A stretch of DNA of 64,000 nt, taken from assembly GCA_032718475.1 (NCBI GenBank), contig JAUCBJ010000764.1, forward strand, positions 1-64,000, in the 5' to 3' direction. The notes beneath the pieces were generated by a model. The model searched no databases, was not told the origin of the DNA, and saw nothing but the letters and a program-made list of their open reading frames with translations. Every line of letters starts with the position of its first letter. Positions within the stretch are counted from its first letter, which is position 1. Both the position numbers and the translations under genes were made by a program. Below are positions 31,601 through 46,600 of this stretch, in pieces. This DNA comes from Nemertoderma westbladi. Taxonomy: Eukaryota > Xenacoelomorpha > Nemertodermatida > Nemertodermatidae.

Positions 31601-34600
31601 ACAGGTAATGAATTCCATATGGGCACCACACGGTTTGAAAAAGAATACTTTGTTATTTGAAGTCTAGAGTAGTTTGTAAACAGTTTAACAGTCAAAATCA
31701 AGATCGACCAACTGTCTTTCAATTGAATATACCATCTTCAGATCAAAGATTAATCGTCGGACTTCTAGAGGTTGCAGCTTGAGGTACTCTGAACGTTGCA
31801 AGTAACTAGTATTGTGATTACCTAGATGACATCGGGCAAAAAGTCTTCTTGTGAAGTACCTTTGCACCCGTTCAATGAGGTCAATGCTACCTTTCTGGAA
31901 TGGAGACCAGATCAGCGTACAATATTCCAGCAAAGGTCTGACATACGATTTGTATGCAGTTAACATAGCTTTCTGGTTGGATGTATAAAAACAACGAAAA
32001 ATCATATTAATTATTTTAAAAGATTTCACGGCTTGTTCTCAGCAATATTTATCGAACTTGAGATCCGAACAAACGGTAATCCCAAGGTCTCTGCAATTAG
32101 TTTCAGATAAAAGTAAATTACCATTTAAAAAATAACTAGTTTTACTATTATTTGCACCAATATATATTACTGTACATTTATGGGCAGCAACCTTTAATTG
32201 CCACTCACTAGCCCACCACTCAAGAGACTCAAGTGCCGTTATCAACGGCACTTAATTGGCTATCAACGGTTGGTGCATACAACATCGTCGGCAAAGAGTT
32301 TACTTTTGCAAGTTCCTAGTACCTCCGGTAGATCATTGATAAAAAGTACAAATAGTATAGGTCCTAACACGCTCCCCTGGATAGTTCCAGAACGGACTGA
32401 GCACACATCTGAAAAATAATTACCAACAAGTACACGTTGGGTTCTGTTCGATAAAAAAGCCGTTAGCCAAGCTAAAAGATCACCAGTGATACCATAACTA
32501 GATAATTTACAAATAAGCTTAGAATGCACCACAGAATCAAACGCCTTGGCAAAATCTATGTAAATTATATCAATATTGTTCCGTTTATCTACTAAATTGT
32601 ACCATTGTGTTACACATTCCAACAACTGAGTAAAGGTTGACCTACGTTTTAAAAATCCATATTGTGCCCCTGTAATTATTTTATTAGTTTGTAAGTACTC
32701 GGTAAGTTCCAGCTTAATGCATGCTTCCATGATTTTGCATGTTACACAAGTAAGGGAAACTGGTCTATAATTGTACGGGTCGGATGGATCACCCTTATTA
32801 AATATTGGTATTATGTTGGCTGTTAACCAAATCGAAGGAAGAGCATGTGTTTCGAATGAAACTATAAATAATGCAGCCAGCGGCGTTGCAAGGCAACGAG
32901 CTAGCTTCACAAATAAGATACTGGGTAACCCATCAGGTGTACGCCCAGTTTTACATGGTAAACGCCGTAAAATAGAAAACACCTTAGGTGCACTAAATCC
33001 ACAGTTGATTTATTTACATTAATAGGGACCCTGCGAGAGAATGCGGGACAAGATCCGTTATCATTTGTAAAATCCTCAGATAAAACCTGAGATAAAAGTT
33101 TAGCTTTAGAAGCGTCGTCAACAATTAAATTACCATTACATTGTAAAGGGGCAATACCCGACTTATTACTGCGTTTCGAGTTTACATACTCGAATGTTGC
33201 ATCCGGGTTACCCGAACTTAATATTTTATTTTCCCTAGTGCAGGCCGCTCTAAATGCTGCCTGTGAAACAGCCTTGGCCGCTCTTTTATATGCGGCTTGG
33301 CCGCCTTCCGTGTGTCTACGCCTCCAAAGGCATTTCTTGCTCCTTTGCAGTTGTTTTACATAAGTCGGATAATGAGTTTTATTATTCCCCTTAATGGTTT
33401 TAAAAGGCACAAACTGATCAATTCCTGCTTTTAACACCATACAAAAATTACCCCAAAAATCATTTATGGTAGTAAGTACACGAGCTATATAAATGATGCC
33501 AATCAGTATTATCCAGATAGGCAGAAAAATTTGTAAAATCTCCTTTGGCAAAATCGTAAAACCCCAATGGTTTACATTGGGCAAATTGCCCGGGCGCTAA
33601 AATATTAAAATACACCGAATCATGGTCACTCGTAGAAAACGGTTCGTCAACTGACACACTAGATACAACTAATAATAACCGATAACCGATAAACAGAAAC
33701 GATCCGTAATGGATCATTTCCTATAAGGTCAACTGCTACTATTTCCGCTTCATCATACAGCTGAGATAAACGAACCTTTATACATTTAATATAATTGCGG
33801 ACAAGGATAGCCACCCCACCACCTCTACTTGGGCGGTCATTTCTAAATACTTGAAATTGTTTATCCCCAGAGATCGCTGCGTCTGGTAGACTATCGTCAG
33901 TCCAAGTTTCGTTTATCCCTATTATATCTGAATCCGTGTTGTTTAAAAACAGATTTAAATCCGCTAGTTTGTTATTTAGAGAAAACTAACGCGCGTTAAA
34001 AAAACAGCAATTAATCAGAGGTTTCTCATTCTGATCTTCTCCCCCAGTTAGTTTTCCTGTGCCTGTGGACGATGGCGCCAGTCCCGTTCCTGTTTCCATC
34101 TGCCATCAGTTTGTTTAGCGAACTTCCAAATTGTTCCATCTTGTCTGAGACTGTAGCTTTCTGTAACGTTGGTTCCTTGTGCTTGCTTCGTATCCTTGTT
34201 TAAGTTGAAAACTATCTTTGAGCGATCTTTATATATCTTCCGCTGTTCGAGCGATTGACTCGCTCGAACTCGAATCTCAGAGTTGATAGAAGACACTTCT
34301 TCTTTCCTCGCCTTTTCGATGTTGGTTCGGAATAGTCGGGAATCTTGTTCCGTTTTAAAGGATACCTTGACTAACCTATCCGAGTCTGGATTCTTCCGTC
34401 CTAGACGTGTTACTTCGGTAACCAATGTCGGTTCTACACCCGCATGGGTGCAAAGACTGGTTACCTCGGTTTTATCGAAATCGTTGTCGTCTGAGTCCTT
34501 TAATCTCGCAATTATCGCTTCTTTTTTCAACTGTTCGCCGCGGAATACTTCCCGAATGGAGGACTCTACCACTTTGGCTAGCGGAGCGGACGAGCCCGGG

Positions 34601-37600
34601 TTCAGACCTCATCCTCCGCTTCCAGGCATGTTTCCACCCTTATCATTGGCAGGATTTTTCATCATTTTCAGTTCCTCAGAGACCGATTTGAGTAATTCCG
34701 TTTGTGATGCGACGAGTTTACTCAAACTAGTGACTTGGTTGTCCAACCCCATAGTGGGTGGGTTGGGCTTTACCGTCCCTTTTTTATGTAAGCTACCATG
34801 ACAAGCGCGACATAGATAAACCCAGGGAGTGTACTCCTCGGGATGATGTAATGTTGCGTCATCGTAAAATTTTACGGCACCATTTAATTGCCTTGAGGGC
34901 AAGGCATTAAATGCGCATTGGTAACATACCCAATGTGTACAGCCGGCACATCCTACCCAGCGATCGTGGAAGGAGGATGGTGGTCGGGAACACACCTCGC
35001 AGTGGGTTGGATCCTCAAACTCGTCGACTTTCTTTTTACGACCCCCCTTCCGCTGTTTCGCTGGATTAATGTTCTGACTGGGACTGGGACTTTTGTAGTT
35101 ATCCGTGCCTTGGCCGTCATCTTCTACATTACCATGGCATTGCTGAAAATGGTCGTTGAGACTAACAGTATTCGCGAAAAACCCGTTACATTCCTCACAC
35201 TCCTTCAGAGTGGAAAAGTTTGGGATTTTTTTCCCTGGCCCTGATTTATTGCTCGACCTCGTCTTCATTGTGGTTGTAGTGTTCTGTAATAAGTTCAGAA
35301 GTTCCCTGTATCGTATCTTGTAATTCCGTATTCCTGTATTCAAACTAATTCAATTCCAAAATTCAAACTAGTACCGGTATTATGGTAAAGCAGGTACAGC
35401 AGATTACACTTTTAAAGAATTGCGGAACCTATAGTTATGCTGTAGGCCTACTACAATAACAAGAAATAACCTATAAGAACCTACTAACCTACTACTATAA
35501 TAAGAAATATAAATAAAATAAATAATATAATATGAATATAGCTATTGATAATGATATTCAATTAATATCGAAATATATTTAGGTAGCTAATTATTTTATA
35601 AAGAAATAAACATTATTTCATCTCCGACAATTAACAACTGCTTATAATATAATATGATATATTTCTACACAGTCTAGTCAACCATCAGTCAGTATCTTAT
35701 CTTGTTTTCAGCTAAAAACAACTATATGCCATATTGGCCTATATACTGCAAAGTGGTACTTCTCACTCAGCTTGGAGTAATTCACCATCAAAGCACTGAT
35801 AAGTTGATCTTATGGCAAAATAGTCATTTAACCAAGGTTAAATTACTTATCAGCAATGGAGATTATTAAATGCTGAGGTCAAACAGAGATCCTAGTCAAC
35901 CATGAGTAGTAAATTCTTTGATATTATAGAAGTGTATGAGCCGATTGTTCAAAGCTCCCTTAAAGTTAAGGGATCCCTTAACTTTAAGGTTTCATCGCTA
36001 AATGTCCATTTAACTTTAATTTCGGTTGCTCAAAAGTTAAATGTACATTTAACTTTTATAAGTTAAGGGAAAACTCCATGGTTTCTAGAAAGAAAATTCA
36101 TTTTAGCTATAAATTTACAAAGGATAACTTGTTTTTTAATAGTTAATTTTAATGGTTATTTATTTGCATTATACTACCATTATGGCATTCGTTCCTCTCT
36201 TGATTAATCTCAGTACAAGAAAGAAAGTTAGAAAAAATAGAACTAAAATAAATCCAATGAATTACTATAATAGCACTGAATTCTTCCAGCGCTACCGTTT
36301 TACAAAGCCAACATTTGCCTACACGATCTAAAACGTCAAACTAAGCGCAACGAAGCTTTGAGTGTTGAGTTACAGCTAGCAGTTACTCTGAGGTTTTACG
36401 CATCGGGTTCCTTCCAGAATGTGGTTGGTGACACATTTCCAATATTGAATCAGTCTTGTGTTAGCAGGACAATTTTTCGAGTAACGAATGCTCTCCTGAA
36501 ACATTTAAATATATTCATATGTTTGCCAACCGGCGAAGCTAATTTGCAGAAACTTAAGGACTTCTTTGCAGTTGCTGGTGTCCCTGGCGTAGTTGGCGCG
36601 ATCGATTGTTCTCATGTGAAGATAATACCACCGCCTGGGGACCAGAGTGTCTACTACGTCAACCGCAAAGGTTACTATAGTGTCAATTTTCAAGCCATCT
36701 GTGATGCAAATTGCATATTTCTGAACATTGTTACCGATTGGCCTGGCAGTGTGCACGACTCGCGTGTTTTAAAGAATAGTAAAGTTGGAATTGATTTCGC
36801 AACCGGCAAACGTAACGGAATTCTGTTGGGAGACAGCAGGTATCCTTGTCAGCGTTGGCTACTCACCCCACTCCTAGAGCCAGAGATAGAAGCGAGGGCG
36901 GAAAGGCGTTATAATACAGCCCATAAGAAAACCAGGAATGTGGTAGAACACCCATTTGGTATCCTCAAACGTCAGTTTCACTGCCTCCATGGTGAAATGA
37001 GAATGCGACCCAAGAAAGTATGTTGCATTATTGTAGCATGCGCGATACTACATAACATTGCTATGATGCGGGACTATGACGAGGCTATGACGCCTCAGAG
37101 GCAAGAGCCTCATACCTGTTGCCCAGCTGTAGTGTGAAGCTGGATCTCACACTTGGCTGTTGCAACAGAGAGGACCACTCATTCCGCGGCAAGGCAAATT
37201 TCGTTGTTCTGCTAGCACGCAGACATGACGACAAGAGGAAGCCATTGTGGAGAGAAACATTATTATATTAATTTATACAGGTACAGTACTGTTAATATAC
37301 CAAATATATACAAAGTAAATAATATACATTGTCGCTGAACTATGGCCAGCGGACACGGTAGGCTACGAATTGGTACCGGTACCTACAACCCAGTACAGAA
37401 TAGGAAACACGGAAATTTACTTTCACTTTACAGAGTTTTCCCTTAAATGTACATTTAAATATCTTAAATGTACATTTAGTTAAATGTACATTTAAAATCA
37501 TTTCAATAACCCGATTTTGATTGGTTGAAATGTCCATTTAACTAAATGTGCATTTAAGATATTTAAATGTACATTTAAAGTTAAATGTACATTTAGTTTG

Positions 37601-40600
37601 AACAACCGGGCCTATGACTAATACAGTGATCATTATTGTTAATATCCATCCAGTCAGTTATAGAGCTGAAATTTTGTTAAGAGTTTTCGAAAGATACTAA
37701 TCCCCTACACCCTTTTTTAATGGTCTAAGTATATAGTTATGATCATTTCTACCTGGGATATACTGGTACTTTTCACTATATATATGAATGTTAGAAATCA
37801 ATCGTGTCTTTGTTCAATAGACAAAAACTATAATGATCTAAGAGACAACAACTATAATGATCTAAGCTAAGACTCACATCTGTTTAATGATACTAATATT
37901 CAGCATTTAATAATTAGAACGTAGGAAATTATTATTGTACTGTGTTGTTTATAGTACCTACCTGGACAACAGTAACGTATCTCGTAATCGCTACACTGAT
38001 GTCCATCACTCTGATCATTGTTTTTACAAACTAGACCATCAGCTGAATACATTGATAGAGTGTCTCCAGTTGTCCAGGGGTCAATATGAGTGTTAACTGT
38101 CCTTCCTTCGGAAGATGTTGGCTCCAAGCAGTGGTGTTCAAAAAACCCTGTTAATATTTATTATTATTTTTTATGTGGGGTAAGTTACAGAATGATTAAG
38201 TTGATATTGTAACAGTAAATAAAGACATACGAAATAAAATTCCAATTAACAGAGTCACATATCAATCTGAAATAAATAGTAAAATGTTTGAAGAAAGAAC
38301 TTCGGTTGGCAGAAGAGGCCTTGTATGTATTGTATTGTATATGTATTGTATAATTTCCACAGAAGTGTAAGGGAACAACATAGATATAACAAAAATATAG
38401 ATTACTTAAATATAATAAGTACCAGTAGGTAGTGGTATGGGAATTCTGGCAAAGTAGAGGCAGACAGTTTGTGCAGATCAGTTGTCTCACTACAAGAAGG
38501 GAGGCTGGCTTAAAGCCATCAATCAGCGCTAGACAATACTAACCCAAGCCAAGAGGAGTTCTCTGGCATATCTGCAAGTGAATTGTGATGTATGTGGATG
38601 AGCCCTGAGCAGGGCATGACATGCCCTGAGTCAACACCAGTTGGCATTCGAGAGCTGATGGCCTTCTGAAGTTGGGCCTTCTTCAATTAATAGGTGAAGT
38701 CCGAGAAGATCTGTAGCTTGTGGACCTGTAGATTGTTGGTGTGGGGTCTGGGCTAATCAAAGGTAGTGTTGTTCTATATGCATTAATTAATGCAGATGCT
38801 ATCTTGTATGCCTGTACCAACTGACCAAAGTATCTCATCATTAGGGAATAATTTGACAATGCTGCAGTTGTCTCAACTTCTTGATTTTACACAAGTGCCA
38901 CAGTTTGTCAGGGTACTAGTAGCATGTGTATTTTTATTGTCAATTTTTATTGATTTTTTATGTTGTATTTTATGACCAATTTACAATTATATTTATATAA
39001 TATGGTTGATTGTATCAATTTTTTTGTTTGCTTCTGTTTTTTATGATAGCTAGTGGTATTTTAATGGTAGCTAGTCTTTGTTTAAACCATAGGTAATTTA
39101 GGATAAAATAGTATAAATATATATAAAAATTCATTTAATCATTGTTTTGTTACATCTTACAGAAACAAATAATGGTAAATGTATTACTATAAAAACAGTT
39201 TTATTAGTTGAATTTTTTTCACAGTGGGTAGTTTGTCCTTCATCTTCAAGAGGTCTGTAAATGGAGACTCTTCATGAAGTAATCTCCAATGATACTCTGC
39301 AAGGGGATTTTCTAGCAAGGTCGTGTTGTTCCATTCTGTTTCCTCATCATGATTAGCTTTGCGTGCTTCCAAAGACACCATATCTTTTACGAACCCAAGG
39401 TTGTGCAGTGTAGGAGCTACCATCGTGTTGGCATTGAGACTCACTTGATCTTGCGGGCAAAAGTCACAAGATTGTCCAAACTCTATTGCACTTTCCCCGT
39501 TCTTAATTTTTTCAGCAATTTAAATTATATTTAAATCTTTTGAATATCTGGCATTGAAATGGTGGTTAGAATCGGTCAGAGTTAGCCATGAGTAGTGCAC
39601 CGTTGAAAAACAGTTAAACGTTTGCTCAACTAAAACTAAAAATATGTTCTAGAATAGAGTTGTTATAGTTAAACAAGTTTTTATAACATATTTCATTGAA
39701 AAGATGTCCAAAAATTAATTTACAAATGCATAAAAAATCAATAAAAATTTGGGACACATGCTACTAGTACCTTTGTCAGTGCATATTGACTAAAGCAGGC
39801 ATCACATAAATGATGTATAGATTAATATGCAATGTTTGTATTAGAGCAAATCAAGCATTAGGCCTAACATAATGTGTAGTATTTCTATATGGTACATACA
39901 AGTAAGTTTGGTATTGGAGGTTGTGGGTTCGATCCCAACATGGGGAGGGGGAGAGGGCAGGGCAGCTTTCGTTATGGCATGAATGCATTATGGACTAGAC
40001 AGGGCGCAACTCAGCCTTGCCTTAAATGGTAGCTAAATGATTACTGGAGTTTCCTCTGGTGAGTATAGTTATGGAGGGACTGCACTGTAAATGAAATTGT
40101 CAGAATATGCTGGAATACTTATACAAATAACATGCACCACAATAATGGTCTGTTTCATTAACAACATGAATATGATATTATTTAAAATTAATTATAAAAG
40201 CTACTAACATTGTTCAGCTTGTGCATTTGATGACATTAGTGAATTTAGATCCTCCCAGTCACCAGTTCCTGATGGATTATCTCTATCATACCAGTGACTC
40301 ATTAGTCCAGGACATTGCTGATTGATTTCTACAGAAAAGTAGTACAATAGTGCAGTGTTACATGGGATTGATCTAGGGAGATATTAAGTACAGATTACAA
40401 TTTTTGTTTTTAAATATATGCAGTTGGTGAAGTGTTGCTCTATTATTAATCTATAGCATTGACAGTGAGTTGCTATATGATTTTCCATATGTGTATAGGC
40501 GCGATATAAATATATGTTATTATTATTTATTAATAAAAAAAATATAGAATTTTATTATTATATATCTGCCACCCAGGAGCCCCAATCTCACTGCTTCCTC

Positions 40601-43600
40601 CTACATAGGCTTGCCATCAACATCCTGGTCGGCAATGCGGCCTCCATCATGGGGACCGTGGACCCCTCTCTCACCAACAGCGAGAGACTCTACGAGGTGG
40701 TCCACGGCCCACAGTAGACCGATCAGCATATTGCAGAGTGCTACTAATACATGCAAGTATGTAAATACTTAATACCATATTGCATTACTATCACAGTGAA
40801 AATGAAGTTGTCTGGTAGTGTCAAAATGTTTAATCAGGAAATGATTACTTTATTCTACTGATAACAGAATAATTGTAATAACTTGTTTATTTAATACACA
40901 ATAGCTTTCATTATAAATGTTTGTCACAGTATAAAAACATTCCAGGACAGCAGTATTTATTGTACTACATACCAGGACAGCAGTATCGTACTACATAGGG
41001 GCCTACCAGGACAGCAGTATCATACTACATACCAGGACAGCAGTATCGTACTACATACCAGGACAGCAGTATCGTACTACATACCAGGACAGCAGTATCA
41101 TAATATATACCAGGACAGCAGTATCGTACTACATACCAGGACAGCAGTATCATAATATATACCAGGACAACAGTATCGTACTACATACCAGGACAGCAGT
41201 ATCATACTACATAGGGGCCTACCAGGACAGCAGTATCATACTACATACCAGGACAGCAGTTTTGTACTACATACCAGGACAACAGTATCGTACTACATAC
41301 CAGGACAGCAGTATCATACTACATAGGGGCCTACCAGGACAGCAGTATCGTACTACATACCAGGACAACAGTACCGCAATACATACCAGGACAACAGTAT
41401 CATAATACTTACCAGGACAGCAGTATCGTACTACATACCAGGACAGCAGTACCGTACTACATACCAGGACAGCAGTATTGTACTACATACCAGGACAGCA
41501 GTATCGTACTACATACAAGGACAGCAGTATCGTACTACATACCAGGACAGCAGTATCGTACAACATACCAGGACAGCAGTATCGTACTACATACCAGGAC
41601 AGCAGTATCGTACAACATACCAGGACAGCAGTATCATACTACATACAAGGACAGCGGTATCGTACTACATACCAGGACAGCAGTATCGTACGACATACCA
41701 AGACAGCAGTATCATACTACATACCAGGACAGCAGTATCGTACGACATACCAGGACAGCAGTATCGTACTACATACCAGGACAGCAGTATCGTACAACAT
41801 ACCAGGACAGCAGTATTGTACAACATACCAGGACAGCAGTATCGTACTACATACCAGGACAGCAGTATCGTACAACATACCAGGACAGCAGGCAGCGAGC
41901 AGATTGCTGAAATTAGCATGTGCCGATCTTTCCCTATTTATGGCACTTTCTTAGGCTTACTTCCTTATGCTTATCCTGGCTTATGGCCGGGATTCAGCAA
42001 TGTAATAAAATGTCTTTTTGGAATTTTTATCTTGTAGTTGCCAAGGTAACCGGGTGCAAAGTTCAAATTTCGAGCGCCTGTAATTCAAGACGACAAGGGC
42101 TTCTGTTCTTGAGATTTGGTATATGAGTAAAGGGAATAAAAGTCTATCAAAATATTTTAAATTTAAATTTTTTTTTCAATCCCGTTTCCATGGTGACGGA
42201 AATTACGATAATTTCCGAATATGACCACCAGATAGAAATTGGGTTACCATTTACGACGTATATAATTTTCAACAAACATGCCTGGTGGCTGTTGGACAGT
42301 TTAGTTTATTGGCAAATATTGAATTTTACAAATATGATTCATAATTGACGAATTATAAAATAAAATGTAGGCAATTTTAACTTATTATTTAGACTGACAA
42401 ACCGAATAAAAATTGTGTTTTATAGAATTGGTAGACAATTTTTCAAATTTTTCATTATACTTATGTCCATGCCAACGGGAATGTAAACAAATTCAAATGT
42501 AAAATATTTTCATAGTCTTTTATTTCCTTACCTACCAAATCTCAAGGAAAGAATCCATTGTCGCCTTGAAATACAGGTGCGCAAAGTTTGATAATTGCAC
42601 ATTGATGATGTACATTGATCTTGGCAACTACAAGATAAAAATTCCAGAAAGTCATTTTATTACATTTCTATGAACCCTAGTCATCATATCCACCTAACAA
42701 AAGTAGCATAAAATATGTTTCTAAGGAAATATTATGAAAAATGGTGCCATAAATAGGGAAAAGATCGGCCCACGCTAATTTCAGCAATCTGCTCGCTGCA
42801 TGACCGGTTATTTACACTACATACCAGGACAACAGTATCGTAATACATACCAGGACAGCAGTATCGTAATACATACCAGGACAGCAGTATCATACGACAT
42901 ACCAGGACAGCAGTATCGTAATACATACCAGGACAGCAGTAACGAATCTCATAATCCTGACACTGATGACCATCACTCTGATCATCGTTTTTACAAACTA
43001 AACCATCAGCTGAATACATTGATAGAGTGTCTCCAGTTGCCCAGGGGTCAATATGTGTTAGTATTGTCCTCCCTTCTGAAGCAGTGGGTTCCAAGCAATT
43101 ATGTTCCTTAAACCCTAAAAAATTATTGTAGCACAATTATTGTCAAAAAGTAGTCCTTGATAAAGCAAAACTATATAAAGTAGTTTATAAAATGTAAAAA
43201 TTATTAGGGATGTTGCAAATGTCATATTTTTTACATCCACGGATCCGTGGGGGGGGGGGGGGGGGGGGATAATTGTTTTTGGGGGATGAATAATTGTTTT
43301 TAGGGAATGAATAATTGATTTTGGGGGATGAATAATTGTTTTTGGTTGGGGAATGAATAATTGATTTTGGGGGATGAATAATTGTTTTTGGGGGGTGAAT
43401 AATTGTTTTTGGTGATATAGATATTCAAAATTGAGGGATGCACATTAGTGCAACAAAAAAGATATTTGGTGCTAAATATTTTTTTTGGTGTGAAATCATC
43501 TCATTTGGGCATTCTATTAGATTACTTCGGATCTTCTCCCCCCCCCCCCCCCCCCCCCCACCCCAAAAAAAAACAATCATTCATCCCTCAAAAACAATTA

Positions 43601-46600
43601 TTCATTCCCCCAAAATAATTATTCAAACCCTAAAAACAATTATTCAATTTCCCTAAAATAGTTACCAGAAATTAGTCAACCAAAAACAATTCTTCCAGCA
43701 CCAAATATTTTATAGAAAATTTATTTATCCATATTCATTCATTATTTATTTCCATAAATCAAACAAAATGTTTCTGTAACTGAGAGTCTGTAACAAAGAG
43801 TCTGTTCATTTTGGTAGAATATTTGATTATTTTGGGGGAATTATTCGAACTAATGTACTGATGGCGTTGTACTCAATTACCCATAATGAAGAAACAATAT
43901 GTAGAGTTTAAAACGCTCAGCTAAATAATAAATATTTTAATTAATACTTTATAAATAAAATAAAATGAATTTGTTCATTAACTTAATACAGATAGAAATT
44001 GGTGTAAAGAAGATTTTGGGGGATTATGTATTTATTTTGGGTAAAATATGTATTTATTTTGGGGGAATAAGCATTTATTTTGAGGGATTATGTATTTATT
44101 TTGGGGGTTAGTATTTATTGTGGGGGATTATGGATTATGTATTTATTTTGGGAAAATTTGTATTTATTTTAGGGGTTTTGTCATTTATTTTGGTGTGAAT
44201 AATTAGTTTTGAGGTGCATTTAATTATTTTGGAGTTGAATAATTGTTTTAGGTGTTGAAAAATTTATTTTGGTGTTTGAATATTTTATTTGGGGTGATTT
44301 TATTTTCTTCTTTATTATTTGGTGTTGAATATTTTTTTTGGGGTAACATTATTTCAATTGGTGTAAAATAATTTTTTTTCAATTTTGGTGTGACTTTAAT
44401 TGGGATCCATTTTAAAATTCTAATGTTGTATTAATATCCATTCCCAATAATTTAACAATAATATAACAAACAAAGTTATTGCTACCAGTGCTTATCCTTA
44501 ATTCATCAGGACCTAATGCATTTACTTCTAGAAATAGTTGAAGTCCCAGCGGGGTATCTCAGTCTAATAAGGAATAGTATAATGAGTGCAAACTGGAAAA
44601 AAGCCATATAGTTATAGTTCGAACGTTTCGATTTAATCAATAAACCAACTTTAGCGAGATAAAGGCAGTAAGATAAACTTCTGTCCAAGTTGTTATAGTA
44701 AGAAATAGTTTTTAGGCCAAGAAAGAAATAGTTTTGATTATTTTATATATCGACAATTTAAGATAAAAGCAAAAAAGTTTAAGATCGGCATTATTTAAAT
44801 TTTTAAATTTAAATATTTATTTTATTTATTTAATATTTATTATATTTATTTAATATTTATTTAAATTTTTAAATTATTTAAATTTAAATTTTTATAATTG
44901 AGTGGTTATTGTTGGATATGCTTAAATAATGCATGTAACATCCGTATGTCACAACTACCTGCCAGGGATGCGGATGCGAATGCGGATGCCAAAAATCATG
45001 TGGATATCCACGGATGCGGATGCGGACATTTGCCACATAATAATAATAATATTAATTATTTTTGTTGTTCGAACCTGGGATGCAACTCCCAGCAAAAGTT
45101 ATTCCCAGCAAAATCAAAGTTCTGTCTTCTGTTTTGCCTATATTATCATAGTGAAAGCCAAATTTAACATTTTTAACAATGTTACTCTGGTGAGTGAGCT
45201 CAACATAGGCCAAGACCAGGGGCGTGTGCTACCATAAACATTGTGTCTATATTATTCTACTTGAAGTGATGTATAACATTTAAGTATCTGGGGTTCTGGT
45301 CCAGCTTGCTATCAACAATAACAACAAACACCAGCTTAATTAGTTTCATTTCATTATCCTACAAAGTGCTCAAAGTCTGAGAAGTTGTTAAATACATGCG
45401 ACATCCAGCAGGTGAGAATAAGCAGTTGATGAATAATGTTTGCAAAGTGGACTGTCAATGGCTTTCATAATGTCAATGTCAAAGACACCTCTTCAAGGAC
45501 ACTGGCCTTGAAGATATGGATAATCTCGTCATGTGGGATAGAAAATCGTGGTAGCGCAATTTTGTTGAGCAGCAGAGTTCTTAATGCACACTGCATTACA
45601 GCATGTAAATGGTGGATTGCTTGGTGGATATATATATATCGCTTATACTCTACATGCATTGAAAGTATTGCATAGAAAGTGGTGCCATATTGTTGGCATC
45701 TCGTAAACCAAGGGGTATGCTTGATTTGTCATCTTGTCTATTGAAGAAAACCGCAGTTGGACCTAAGCTGAGCTCATCTATGTTATTGATAGGTACAGTG
45801 CAGAATGGAATGTCTCTGCGATCTATGTTTATAATTCTGGACAAGAATTAAATGGACTGGCGCAGTCATATGTCTCTCCCCCTCTGTACATGAACTACGT
45901 TTTGGCAATAAACAAACATATATATAGTATATACTCCATTTTTAGAAATATAACATCCATCTATGTTCTGTTCTGAGGGAGCTACAGCACTCATGGGGCA
46001 AGCCCTATTCTACAGTAATTAGCTTATGTTCACTCCCGAATGCTGTTTGTGGTTTTTCTGGTTTTTTTTCAAGGTTCTTGCAACAAGGTCTGATCAGATC
46101 ATACTTACGTAAATCACACCGGTCCAGTACATTACTGCATAAATTGGCAAACCAAATGAAATCATATTAATTCAAAATTACAGCTCTTTTTTTGCCTTTT
46201 TAGTTTTTATAGACAGTTTTGGTGATGGGCTTAAAAGTTGAATGATATATGGAAATAATGATAATTGGTGTAAATATTAGATCATAATATAGTACTGAAT
46301 TATTTTAAATAAATTTTTTAACAACATTTTTACATGTTTTACTAACATTGTTCAGCTTGTGCATTCGTAGTTATTAATGAATTAAGATTTTCCCAGTCAC
46401 CAGTAGCTGTAGGATCATCTCTATCATACCACTGACTCATTGGACCAACACACTCATCTTGTATCTCTTCTGTAAATATTTAACAGAACAATTTAAAGAA
46501 ACAATATATCAAAAAGCTACTGGCCTAAATAGAAAAATCTAATAGATAAATCATAATAAAATATATATGGTGAGCAGTTAATATCATATGTTATGGTGTT

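Larger units (their letters stand above)
31507..35343 (-). mobile_element. CR1-like LINE, near full length, minus strand
   Basis: Reading right to left it has ORF1 (35343-34048), an APE endonuclease (about 34000-33000), reverse transcriptase (32982-32263) and a carboxyl end (32251-31507). It sits in the intron between exons B4 and A5 of the WxxW gene and on the same strand, so it would be transcribed with the gene. Several frameshifts and stops make it inactive. Confidence 0.85.
35940..37612 (+). mobile_element. PIF/Harbinger-type DNA transposon
   Basis: The ends are inverted: GCCGATTGTTCAAA at the left and, read on the other strand, GGCCCGGTTGTTCAAA at the right. TATGA flanks both sides (35935-35939, 37613-37617); Harbinger elements usually duplicate 3 bp, so the true duplication may be part of this. 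Both subterminal regions are packed with ATGTACATTTAA palindromes, in keeping with transposase-binding sites. It lies in the intron between B4 and A5. Confidence 0.75.

Noticed and set aside
39187-39444. Minus-strand reading frame of 85 codons in the A4-B4 intron
   Set aside because: No recognisable motif, no splice or promoter signals, and A/T-rich codon use like the surrounding intron. A lost exon of another gene cannot be excluded.
40574-40717. G/C-richer plus-strand frame with LLHRLAINILVGNAASIM
   Set aside because: Too short and without a family match; it is more likely a small inserted fragment of coding or retrotransposed sequence.
40939-41890. CRISPR-like repeat array
   Set aside because: The 26-bp units abut head to tail with no unique spacers, and the window is animal nuclear DNA.
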